From assembly GCF_907165205.1 (NCBI RefSeq), contig NC_058193.1, forward strand, positions 9,176,001 through 9,240,000: DNA of 64,000 nucleotides, written 5' to 3'. This document shows, one piece after another, positions 44,485 to 52,969 of this stretch (position 1 is its first letter; each line of letters opens with the position of its first letter). The notes under the pieces were generated by a model. It saw nothing but the letters and a program-made list of their open reading frames with translations. It did not search any database and was not told the origin of the DNA. The DNA comes from Coccinella septempunctata (lineage: Eukaryota > Arthropoda > Insecta > Coleoptera > Coccinellidae). Both the position numbers and the translations under genes were made by a program.

Positions 44485-45938
44485 TAAAAAATAATAAGAA
44501 TACAGCACAATTTTCTCAGTTCGTTGTGTTCAGCAACACTCTTCGATACTTACTCTTAAACCGCGATGGATTACTCAACCTCATAGGGGCAGAAATGCGA
44601 TTATATAGAAAATATATCGAAAATGAGAAAGATCTGCGGAATAAAGATGTTCTATGAGCAGGTGGTGAAATTAATCCTCTAAATCTAACATTTACATTGT
44701 GAACATCCGACCTAAACCTAATCTTATTGTACAGATAGGGAGGCGTACGAAAACAAATGATGGAGTGGAACAAAACCACGGCATGCAGCTCCCTCGCTTA
44801 TCCATGCTCAACCACCGACAGCACTCCAACTTATGGATAACTGGTTCGAATTTCCTTATGCCATAAATGAACCTTAGGCAAGAACGCTGCACTCTCTGTA
44901 TCCTTGTCTTATCAACAACCCGCAAGCATGGACCGTAAACAACGTCACAATAGTTGAAATGGCTCAAAACCAAAGAGTCAGTCAGTAAAATTTTAGTCTT
45001 TTGAGGGAGAAGACGTCTACTACCGTATAACTTTTTCAGTCCTGAATACGCTCGCTGAATACAAGATGTTACGTGTTCGGTAAATCGGAGCTCAGTATCC
45101 AGAATAACCCCCAAATTTCGTGCAGATTTAACCACAGGAATCCTAACACCATCAACTCTGACATCCAATTGAGACTCCAAATTTTTGCTGTCTTTTCCAA
45201 ATACGAGAATCTTTGTTTTATTCGGATTCAAGGAGAGCTGATGATCACTCGAAACCCTCAACAACCGAGCAACATCCGCATTGATCACACCGGTTGCCTG
45301 ATGCAACGATGACGACTCAAAAGTGAAGAGTAGCTGTGTGTCATCAGCGTACTCAAAGTCCACACAGTACTGCAGTCCATCAGTGATGAAAAATGTATCA
45401 ATGCAGAACAAAATTGGAGCAAGAACTGAGCCCTGCGGAACAACACACCCGACCGTTCCCAATTCCGAACTACCTGTCTATGTTTCCACATACTGATACC
45501 TATTTTGAAGATAACTCCTTATAAGTTCGACGGCTACATCGGATAATCCTATATGCCTCAGTATTGCAGTCATAAGTTGATGATTAACTCTATCGAAAGC
45601 CTCGGAGTAATCCAAAAGCAGCAAAACACAGCTGTTACCAGTGTCAACGTTCCGAATAATGGTATCCACAATATCCAGCAGAGCTGTACAGCAACCATAA
45701 TCCTTCCTGAAGCCTGACTGGCACGGCGGCAAGATGTTGAATTGATCCAAGTGAGATCTTATTCTAACTGTTAGGAATTTTTCCAGTAACTTCGCGCAAG
45801 GAGACAAAATGAAAATGGGGCGGATGTCACTAAAACTTGTGGGATTGCTAACCTTGGGTATCGGAACCACCTTGGAAACCTTCCAGGAGTCGGGAAATTT
45901 GGCATCTATTATGCAACTATTGCAAATGTTAACTAGAT
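44485..45938 (-). pseudogene. LINE I: reverse transcriptase remnant
   Basis: Minus-strand blocks in order: DAKFPDSWKVSKVVPIPKVS, NPTSFSDIRPIFIL, SGFRKDYGCCTALLDIV, LLLLDYSEAFDRVNHQL (motif A, FSK changed to YSE), then a frameshift near 45475, GCVVPQGSVLAPILFCID (motif B), VDFEYADDTQLLFTF (motif C), RNLGVILDTELRFTEHV and SHFNYCDVVYGPCL. A second shift near 44790 leads to LFHSIICFRTPPYLYNKI and the C-terminus at 44516. Same type as LINE B. It is cut on the right by gypsy LTR A at 45939. Confidence 0.83.
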
Positions 45939-47262
45939 GTTGAAATGAGAAAATGGGTTTTCAAACCTATTCCCTCATTTTAGAAGAATCTTTCAGTTTT
46001 CACTGTCAAGTAATTTTATTTTAGAGTTAATTTTGGAGAAAAATATTTTCAATTTCCAATTCAGGATTCCGACATCGTTCGGAATTGTAAACATACCGCA
46101 CCGTTTTTATTCCGTTTTTATTTCCTAAAAACGATGTCGCACCGTATAAAACATCCTGAATTGGAAGATAACCGAGTTTTTTTTGTTCGCTAGCACAGAT
46201 GAGTCAAAATTTAAACGTCTTCATCGACGCAAATTTACCGAATTTCGACTGTCGGGCACATCTGATTTCCGCACCCCCCCTGTGGGTATAAAATCAGATG
46301 TTCCCCCGCAGGCCACTCACTTACGATTTTCACTTGTTCTTAACTTGCTATCACATAGTTTTTACTTACGACTAGTACCGGCCGCCAATAATTAGAAGAT
46401 TTCTTTTGAGTTTTGGGTTTTTCATCGTTCAGAGTATAAATTTTTAGTTTTCTTTTCTCTCTGTAATTATCGTGCACCATTTGGGTGATTTCGAAAGTTG
46501 TGAGTGCAAGTGGCCAAAGCATAGGTAAGACGACACTCCGCCATTTTTTTGTATCATTAAAACCTCAGCCTCCCTTCATCACTTCCTACCCCGGGTTAAG
46601 TTCCACTCCTACTGCAGAAGCACCCCGCTGGCGTGGATACTCAGAGGGCGCGGAAAGCACTTTGGAGTGGCGGAAAACCTTCCTTCATCCCTTCTTACCC
46701 CGGGTTAAGTTCCACCCCTACTGCTAAAGCACCCCGCTGGCGTGGATACTCAGGGGGTGCGGAAGCACTTTGGAGTGGCGAAAAACCTTCCTTCATCCCT
46801 TCCTACACCGGGTTAAGTTCCACCCCAACTGCTAAAGCACCCCACTGGCGTGAATACTCAGGGGGTGCGGAAGCACTTTGGAGTGGCTAACCCTCTTTCC
46901 TCCCCCGTTGTTTCGACGCTCACCTCAGCTGTTATCGAAGAAACCCGCTGGCGTGGATACTCAGGGGGCGAAGAACGCACCTAAGGGTGAGCTGTCGTAG
47001 GTCTGTGACGTCTTTCATCCCCTAACCTGGCTGAGGTCCGATATCTGTCCGTTAAGTGTACGTCTCAGGTTCTGGCTGGCGAACAGGTCCGTTAACCCCC
47101 GTATAACGTTTGAGAACGGATCCCGTGTCGTTCCGTCCGTTTTGCCCTGTAAATCTCACTGATTTCGAGTCAATGTAAGAATTTTTGTAATAGTGCCATT
47201 TGTGTTCCCCTTTTACGAGTCGACAAATAAAGGTTGTGTACGTTGATTTTGACTATCATTCA
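45939..47262 (+). repeat. Gypsy LTR A, left portion (split by LINE E)
   Basis: Begins TGTTGAAATGAG and follows LTR B throughout (nested dyad 46061-46175, TATAAAA at about 46288, AGGTAAGACGAC at about 46523). It is longer because a unit of about 110 bp is present three times (46565-46895). It stops at about 47262 inside the sequence corresponding to LTR B 49925, and its last part lies at 62014-62136. Confidence 0.85.
46565..46895 (+). repeat. Three tandem ~110-bp units in LTR A
   Basis: Each unit has TTCATC(A/C)CTTCCTACCCC, GGGTTAAGTTCCAC and GCACCCCGCTGGCGTGGATA ... GGGGGTGCGG. Unit starts at about 46574, 46683 and 46792. LTR B has one unit (about 49486-49580). Confidence 0.85.
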
Positions 47263-47855
47263 CGTGATACGAACGGTTATGGAAGGTTGTGTATTGAGTG
47301 GTTCCGATTGTAAATCAGGTGAATTATCTTGATTCTCATTCTGACTGTGCTTCCTCTGTACATTGATGGTAAATACGACAATTCGTGAGTAGGATTTGCT
47401 CAACGGAAGAAAGATTCCCAAAATTGTTCTAAATTATACACAGATATTAATATTTGTATACATTCGTAAATAGAATCAAAACATTGAAGATTGTCATGAT
47501 CTGGTGACATCTGGGAATCTCTCATATTGCTGACATCATTAGATATTAAGCATTCCATACACTCTACGATTATAGGACGGTTTTAAGTTGATCCTTGTGT
47601 CTTCTTTTCCTCTGTGGTATTACACCCTACTTGTCCTAGACCTACCTGTTTTGGTGTGAAATTTAAAAGTCTCCCTGGTCGGTCTCAGCGGAGTGAAGTG
47701 TGTGTCCTTTGTCTTTTTTTTCCTCTAAATTGGATAACGAAATCGATCATACTAAAGGTTGATTCTACATTAATTGTTCCTTTTTTCTATTTTTGTCTGA
47801 CGATTCTGAATCTGGGGGCCAAAAACACTAATTATCTAGACCATACAATTTAAGA
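47263..47855 (+). other. LINE E 5' UTR
   Basis: Non-coding, no domains. Presumed to hold the internal promoter. The left boundary is set where LTR A similarity stops. Confidence 0.5.
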
Positions 47856-48698
47856 ATGACAAATCAGGAAGTGGAAGTGGTAACTTTGAAGCAGCTTTTA
47901 GAGGAAATTCGTGAAGCCAAAAACGAACTTAGAAATTGTATATCTGCGTCAGAAGTGAAACTACTACTTGAAATTCAAGCATTGAAGAGTGAAAATGAGG
48001 CTCTGAAGGGGGAAAATGATGAGCTAGGGAGGAGACTCGAAGATGCTGAACGCCGGGCGAACAAGAAAAATATTATAGTTTTTGGCTTGGCGAGAGATTC
48101 TAATCTGACAGCGGAACTTCTCTGTGGTGAATTAAATCGTTTGTTAAAAACTGAAATCGAAACATCAAATATAAGTGACTACTATACATTGGGAAAATCT
48201 ACAAATTGTCCAATAAAGATAGAGTTCGTATCATACCAGACGAAAAGGATTATTTTCAACCACGTAAAGAACTTGAAGGGTACTGCTGTGTCAATATCAA
48301 ATGATTTAACGCTGAGACAGCGCCAGGAAGAAAAGAGGCTCAGGTCTTTTCTGTTGAAGGCTAGAGCAAATTCCACAGAAAAATCTTACATAAGAGGCAA
48401 TAAACTGGTGGTGGGTGGAGAAGTCTATGGTTTGGAGGATCTGGAGAGTTCTGAGGAAGAGAATAAACCAAACAGTGCTCCAGAGACTCCTACAACGGAG
48501 GGTGGGGGTCAAAACGGATCTGAGCAGTTGATTCTAGTGCCTGGACCATCGACTACGAGTAGAGGAAATCGTGTAGAAAAATTATTGACGCCACATATAA
48601 CGACACATAAAAAGAAACTCCTTCGTAAAAGGAAATCACCGCAAAAGGAATATTCGAGTGGCATGAAACTCCGTCAGAAATCGGCCACAGATAAATAA
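47856..48698 (+). CDS. LINE E ORF1: coiled-coil RNA-binding protein
   Basis: 280 codons from ATG 47856 (MTNQEVEV). Residues about 10-70 form a leucine/glutamate coiled coil (LKSENEALKGENDELGRRLE). Then RRANKKNIIVFGLARDSN, the family's NxIVFG entry to a central domain, KIEFVSYQTKRIIFNHVKNL, SNDLTLRQRQEEKRLRSFLL and IRGNKLVVGGEVYGL. The basic tail HKKKLLRKRKSPQKEY probably binds RNA. It differs from LINE D, F and H ORF1 in lacking the N-terminal Cys/His finger. The frame is intact. Confidence 0.82.
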   Translation: MTNQEVEVVTLKQLLEEIREAKNELRNCISASEVKLLLEIQALKSENEALKGENDELGRRLEDAERRANKKNIIVFGLARDSNLTAELLCGELNRLLKTEIETSNISDYYTLGKSTNCPIKIEFVSYQTKRIIFNHVKNLKGTAVSISNDLTLRQRQEEKRLRSFLLKARANSTEKSYIRGNKLVVGGEVYGLEDLESSEEENKPNSAPETPTTEGGGQNGSEQLILVPGPSTTSRGNRVEKLLTPHITTHKKKLLRKRKSPQKEYSSGMKLRQKSATDK

Positions 48699-48838
48699 AT
48701 TATTTCAAAAGTCGTCCTACACGATAGCAGCTTAAAGGAGAGAAAAGGGAAAAAAAAACAAGAAAAAAAAATATATGAAATTTAAAAAAAAAAAAAATCT
48801 TTTCGGGATACAGGGGAATATAATTTATTTAAAAAAAA
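48699..48838 (+). other. A-rich spacer between LINE E ORF1 and ORF2
   Basis: Several A-runs of 8-14. It ends just before the ORF2 ATG at 48839. Confidence 0.7.
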
Positions 48839-48848
48839 ATGAACAATT
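48839..48848 (+). pseudogene. LINE E ORF2 start, cut by gypsy B
   Basis: ATG AAC AAT T lies directly before the LTR. The same AATT follows the right LTR, and the frame then continues TC ATA GAA. The ORF2 start codon is therefore about 9.9 kb from the rest of its gene. Confidence 0.85.
48845..48848. repeat. Target-site duplication of gypsy B, left (AATT)
   Basis: Repeated at 58715-58718. Confidence 0.9.
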
Positions 48849-48960
48849 TGTAATGAGAAAATGGGTTTTCCAACCTATTCCCTCATTTTAGAATAATTAT
48901 TTTAGTTTTCCTTTTTAAATAATTCTGTTTCGAATTAATTTCCGAGAAATCTTTTCGAAT

Positions 48961-49073
48961 TTCCAATTCAGGATTCCGACATCGTTCGGAATTGTAAACA
49001 TACCGCACCGTTTTTATTCCGTTTTTATTCCCTAAAAACGATGTCACACCGTATAAAACATCCTGAATTGGAA
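48961..49073. promoter_or_regulatory. Nested dyad around a TATA-like box in the gypsy LTR
   Basis: Outer arms TTCCAATTCAGGAT (48961-48974) and ATCCTGAATTGGAA (49060-49073) are exact complements. Inner arms GACATCGTT (48978-48986) and AACGATGTC (49037-49045) likewise. GTATAAAA (49051) lies between the right-hand arms. The same arrangement is in LTR A and in the 3' LTR (57625-57737). Confidence 0.75.
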
Positions 49074-49192
49074 GATAACCGAGTTTTTTTGTTCGCTAGC
49101 ACAGATAAGTCGAAATTAAGACGTTTTCATCGACGCAAAATTACCGAATTTCGACTGTCGGGCACATCTGATTTCCGCACCCCCCCTGTGGG

Positions 49193-49199
49193 TATAAAA
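49193..49199 (+). promoter_or_regulatory. TATA box candidate of gypsy LTR B
   Basis: GGGTATAAAATCAG directly after a C-run. A second TATA-like box lies at 49051. Which one drives transcription cannot be decided from sequence. Confidence 0.55.
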
Positions 49200-49435
49200 T
49201 CAGATGTTCCCCCGCAGGCCACTTGACTTACGATTTTCACTTGTGATTAGCTTACTGCCGCTTTGCGATTTTTCCGTATTTGACCACCGATTAGCCGCCG
49301 AGTATTTTTCTAGAACTCACAAATTTTGTTTTAGTTTTCTTTTCGGGAGAAATTTTAGAAGAAGTTTTTTTTTAAGTTATTATATTTTTCTACTGTTCTT
49401 TCTACTCTCTTGTGAGTGCAAGTGGCCAAGCCAAA

Positions 49436-49442
49436 GGTAAGA
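49436..49442 (+). promoter_or_regulatory. Splice donor candidate conserved in gypsy LTRs
   Basis: AG/GTAAGA. The same AGGTAAGAC string is at about 46523 (LTR A) and about 30140 (LTR C), although the surrounding sequence differs. Confidence 0.5.
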
Positions 49443-50050
49443 CGACACGCCGTTATTTGCTTTTATATTGGAACTTCAGCCTCCTTTCATCCCTTCCTAA
49501 CCCGGGTTAAGTTCCACCCCTATTGCTAAAGCACCCCGCTGGCGTGGACACTCAGGGGGTGCGGAGGCACTTTGGAGTGGCGAACCCTCTTCCCTTCCCC
49601 GTTGTTTCGACGCTCACTTCGGTTGCTATCGAAGAACCCCGCTGGCGTGGACACTCAGGGGGCGAAGAGCGCAACTAGGGGTGAGCTGTTGTGAATCTGT
49701 GCCGTCTTTCATCCCCACACCTGGCTGAAGACCCGATATCTGTCCGTCAAGTGTACGTCTCAGGTTCTGGCCGGCGAACAAGTCCGTTAACCCCCGTATA
49801 ACGCTTGAGATCGGATCCCGTGCTATTCCGTCCGTCTTTCGAATCACTGTAAAATTTAGTAGTAGTGCTATTTGTGTTCCCCTTTTCGACGAATAAAAGT
49901 TGTATACGTTGATTCTGCCTTTCATTGTGCGTCGCTAACACCCTAGACACCAGGGAGCCCTGTCTCCGGCTAGTAGCTGCCAGGGTAGGTTTGCTATTCT
50001 CCCTTAAAGAATAGCTGGCGCTCGAGTCAGCCGAGGAAAACCCCGTTACA

Positions 50051-50075
50051 AAAATGGCGCAACGAGCAGGGACCG
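50051..50075 (+). promoter_or_regulatory. Gypsy B primer binding site
   Basis: TGGCGCAACGAGCAGGGACC starts 4 nt after the LTR. TGGCGC plus CAGGGAC resembles a tRNA-Lys type PBS with an altered middle. Copy A (62141) has the same form, and copy C has GGCGCCCGAGCAGGG. Confidence 0.65.
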
Positions 50076-51124
50076 TTCAGAATCTACCAGGAAACAACTG
50101 AGGTGAGAGACATTAACCGGACAGTGAGTGAATTCCCGAAACAGTGAGTAAAACCCCAGAACAGTGAGTAACTATTCCTTGAACGGAAAACTGTGAAAAA
50201 TAAACTTGAACTGTGTTTTATTCCCTACCTCTCTGTATTGAACTGTTATACTGTGAATTGAATTGGACTATATTTTGAAAATTTTCGTACTGTTGAACCC
50301 CGTTGAAAATAATTTGTGATTATTTCTTTTTGGCGATTACTGTATTGAGTTGTTGAAATCTGAACTGTTATTCCGCCGTTATATCAGTGAAAATTATTTC
50401 CGATTTCTAATTGCATATTTCTGATTTATTGAATTGAACTGTTTTAATTTCACATTTAAGGTGAGTGAATTTCCGGACTTTGAAAAATTGAAAATTTATT
50501 GTCGCAATTGGTAAAATTTAATAGGTGTGATCTACCTATCGGTTCAATAGGGAATCACCTATTACCTGTTGATAACCTATCTACCTGTTTTCTATTTTCT
50601 TTTGACCTGTACTGTTGAAACTTACCGATTATTTCTGATTTTTCTGAAAACTGAAAGTCAATTATTGTGATTTATTTTCTGGCTATTGAACTTTGAAGAC
50701 TTTTTTTTGGAAATTTAACCTGTGCGTTTTGGTGCTATTCGAATTTCAGGAAATTTTTCGGACCATACGAAGGGACTTGCGATTGTGTGCGGTATTTCTC
50801 GAATATTTTCGGACTTTGGTGGGACTGAGTGAACATTTTTTTTTCTCGAGTAACGTTGGACTTTAAAAATTTTTGAAATTTTTTTTTGTGATACATCAGG
50901 ACTTAGATTGTTTTTGGTTCGCCGGGACTTAAGACTCTTTTCTGATACACCGAGACTTAGACTTAATTTTTGTTTGGGGTGCACCGGTACCCACTTCGAA
51001 CTTAAGTGAATAGGTTGGCTAACGACTAACTTACCGGGTTGGACTTAGAACTTAAACGGATTGTGAAAGACATACCGAGTGTGAAATATTGGTGCGTTCT
51101 GAATCGGACTTAGTTGAATATAAT
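50076..51124 (+). other. Gypsy B leader with repeated GGACTT motif
   Basis: Non-coding leader of about 1 kb between PBS and gag. GGACTT occurs exactly at 50773, 50811, 50858, 50899, 50925, 51041 and 51106, with GGACTG and AGACTT variants between. CAGTGAGTAA-type repeats occur near 50130-50170. Packaging or translation-control function is only a hypothesis. Confidence 0.6.
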
Positions 51125-52969
51125 ATGTCGAACATGGATGTGAACCGGTTACTCAGTGATGAACTTACATTCGAATTACAACTGAGGGGACAATCGATAC
51201 CCGGTACTGTGATGACTAAACGGAGTCTGCTACGACAAGTGCTTCAGACTAATGAACCTCTACTACCCCCAACATCATTGAATCCCGCCTCCGAGATTGA
51301 GATCTGTCAAAATAAACTAACCGATTTGGTGGAATCCCTTCAGAACTTCAATCATAGTAATGCGGCTAACGAATTTTCGCGAATTTACACCAGATTAATA
51401 CACATTCAAGGCAGGCTGAACTTTATTGTCACCACAGACACAACACAGTTACAATTGATTGAGCAAATGAAGGCGACTACAGATAAGGCGTTGGAGACAC
51501 TGGAGGAGCTACGTAGGAAGAGTAATGCTGAACAGCCGCAGACATCCAACCGAGATCACAGGTCTCTTCTGGATGAGGAGGTGCCCAGTTCACCTGGGAT
51601 GTCACCAATCCAACCGGAGAGGTTATCAAAGGTTGAGACATCACTTATCGACTTAGGAGATGGTGTCGATCCTCCTGCTGTAGTTAATGTCTCACGTACC
51701 GGTACACCTGTAAGAAATCCAACATTAGAACGGGTCATGAATGAGACAAGGCAGACATGTAGAGCATTACTACAACAATTACCAGCGATACCTCTCACAC
51801 AGTCACAGGACTGTGGGACAACGACACCTGAGGGTCCGACACAAAGTAGATGGGTTAATTCCACACGAAGGGTGTCTTTTCCACACTTACCTGCACCGTG
51901 GATAAGTTCTGACCGGCCAATTATCACAACACCTGCCAGATCGGAACCAGAGTCTCGATCAACAGTACCAACTGTTCCGGTACACAAATGGAACATCTCC
52001 TTTGATGGCACTGGTAGTGTGACCGGATTTCTTGAAGAAGTGGAGAGACTGGCTGAATCCCGTAAAGTGTCCCTGGAACAAGTTTTCGAATCAGTGTATG
52101 AATTGCTGAGAAAGGATGCAAGGGATTGGTTCATTCCCCGGAGAGGTACTTTCGAGGACTGGGAGGATTTTAGCAACCAGCTAAAAGAAGCATTTCTGCC
52201 AGTTAATTACGAGGAGAATCTGTTGGAGGAAATAAAAAGGCGAACACAAGGCCCTGAAGAAAAGTTGCTTCTATATGTTACCCGGATGCAGAACTTATTC
52301 CAGAAACTCACCTATGCAAAACCATCCGAGGTGGAGCAGATCCGGCTTATCCGACAGAGGTTGATCCCGCCCTTACAACAAGCCTTGGCCTTCCAGGAGA
52401 CCAAGACTTATGATGAACTTCTCCGTAAGGGAAAAGTTTTCGAACTGGTCCAGTGGCAGATGAGCCAGTACACCCGGCCACCCTCCAAACCAGGTTTCGT
52501 GGAGGAACCTCACCTGACGTACAGTCCCCGTCAACTGAGCCGATACCAAGCGAGTTTTTCTATGGATACCGGAGAACAGGTTCGCCAAACAGCTGATCCC
52601 AGGGAATCGGTCCCGCCGTCACCAGCCAACCAGACACGACTTTCTCCGCCGAGGGAAAGCCGTCCAGAGCCACCCAAGTCCAGAGAGTCAATAGCCCAGC
52701 GACAGGAATCACACCGTACGACTTCTGGAGACAGGTCCGAAGGTCGATCCAGACCTGCAACACCGCCACCCCGCCGTCCAGCCGAAAATAGCCCCGCTGA
52801 CCGGACTGAACCACCATCAGGGAGGAGAGTGTCCTTCCAGACACAATGTTTCCGATGTGGTGGATATGGCCACATGCGTCGAGAGTGTCGCAGGCCACCG
52901 AAAATCTTCTGTTCTCGATGCCAGAGGGAGAACATTCTCTCACGAGACTGTCCGTGTTCGGGAAACTGA
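51125..52969 (+). CDS. Gypsy B Gag
   Basis: 614 codons from ATG 51125 (MSNMDVNRLL). An upstream GTG at 51089 is in frame but less likely. The central Gag/capsid region includes LEQVFESVYELLRKDARDWF, FEDWEDFSNQLKEAFLPVNY and LLLYVTRMQNLFQKLTYAKP. A Pro/Arg/Ser-rich linker leads to the nucleocapsid at residues 575-611: CFRCGGYGHMRREC is a standard CCHC knuckle, while the second, CSRCQRENILSRDC, has Ile where the His should be. The same substitution is in relic copy C, so it is a family trait. The stop TGA at 52967-52969 directly follows the slippery heptamer. Confidence 0.92.
   Translation: MSNMDVNRLLSDELTFELQLRGQSIPGTVMTKRSLLRQVLQTNEPLLPPTSLNPASEIEICQNKLTDLVESLQNFNHSNAANEFSRIYTRLIHIQGRLNFIVTTDTTQLQLIEQMKATTDKALETLEELRRKSNAEQPQTSNRDHRSLLDEEVPSSPGMSPIQPERLSKVETSLIDLGDGVDPPAVVNVSRTGTPVRNPTLERVMNETRQTCRALLQQLPAIPLTQSQDCGTTTPEGPTQSRWVNSTRRVSFPHLPAPWISSDRPIITTPARSEPESRSTVPTVPVHKWNISFDGTGSVTGFLEEVERLAESRKVSLEQVFESVYELLRKDARDWFIPRRGTFEDWEDFSNQLKEAFLPVNYEENLLEEIKRRTQGPEEKLLLYVTRMQNLFQKLTYAKPSEVEQIRLIRQRLIPPLQQALAFQETKTYDELLRKGKVFELVQWQMSQYTRPPSKPGFVEEPHLTYSPRQLSRYQASFSMDTGEQVRQTADPRESVPPSPANQTRLSPPRESRPEPPKSRESIAQRQESHRTTSGDRSEGRSRPATPPPRRPAENSPADRTEPPSGRRVSFQTQCFRCGGYGHMRRECRRPPKIFCSRCQRENILSRDCPCSGN

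Larger units (their letters stand above)
48849..50050 (+). repeat. Gypsy B 5' LTR
   Basis: Starts TGTAATGAG, ends CGTTACA. It contains a nested dyad at 48961-49073, TATAAAA (49193), a GC-rich repeat region, the donor-like AG/GTAAGA (49436/49437) and AATAAA (49892). The three short open frames within it recur unchanged in the 3' LTR and are not genes. Confidence 0.95.

Noticed and set aside
46565..46895. Tandem repeats as a CRISPR array
   Set aside because: Eukaryotic LTR repeats; the units are about 110 bp and contiguous, without spacers.
49041..49950. Short open frames inside the gypsy LTRs
   Set aside because: They repeat identically in the second LTR because the LTRs are identical, and they overlap regulatory sequence on both strands.
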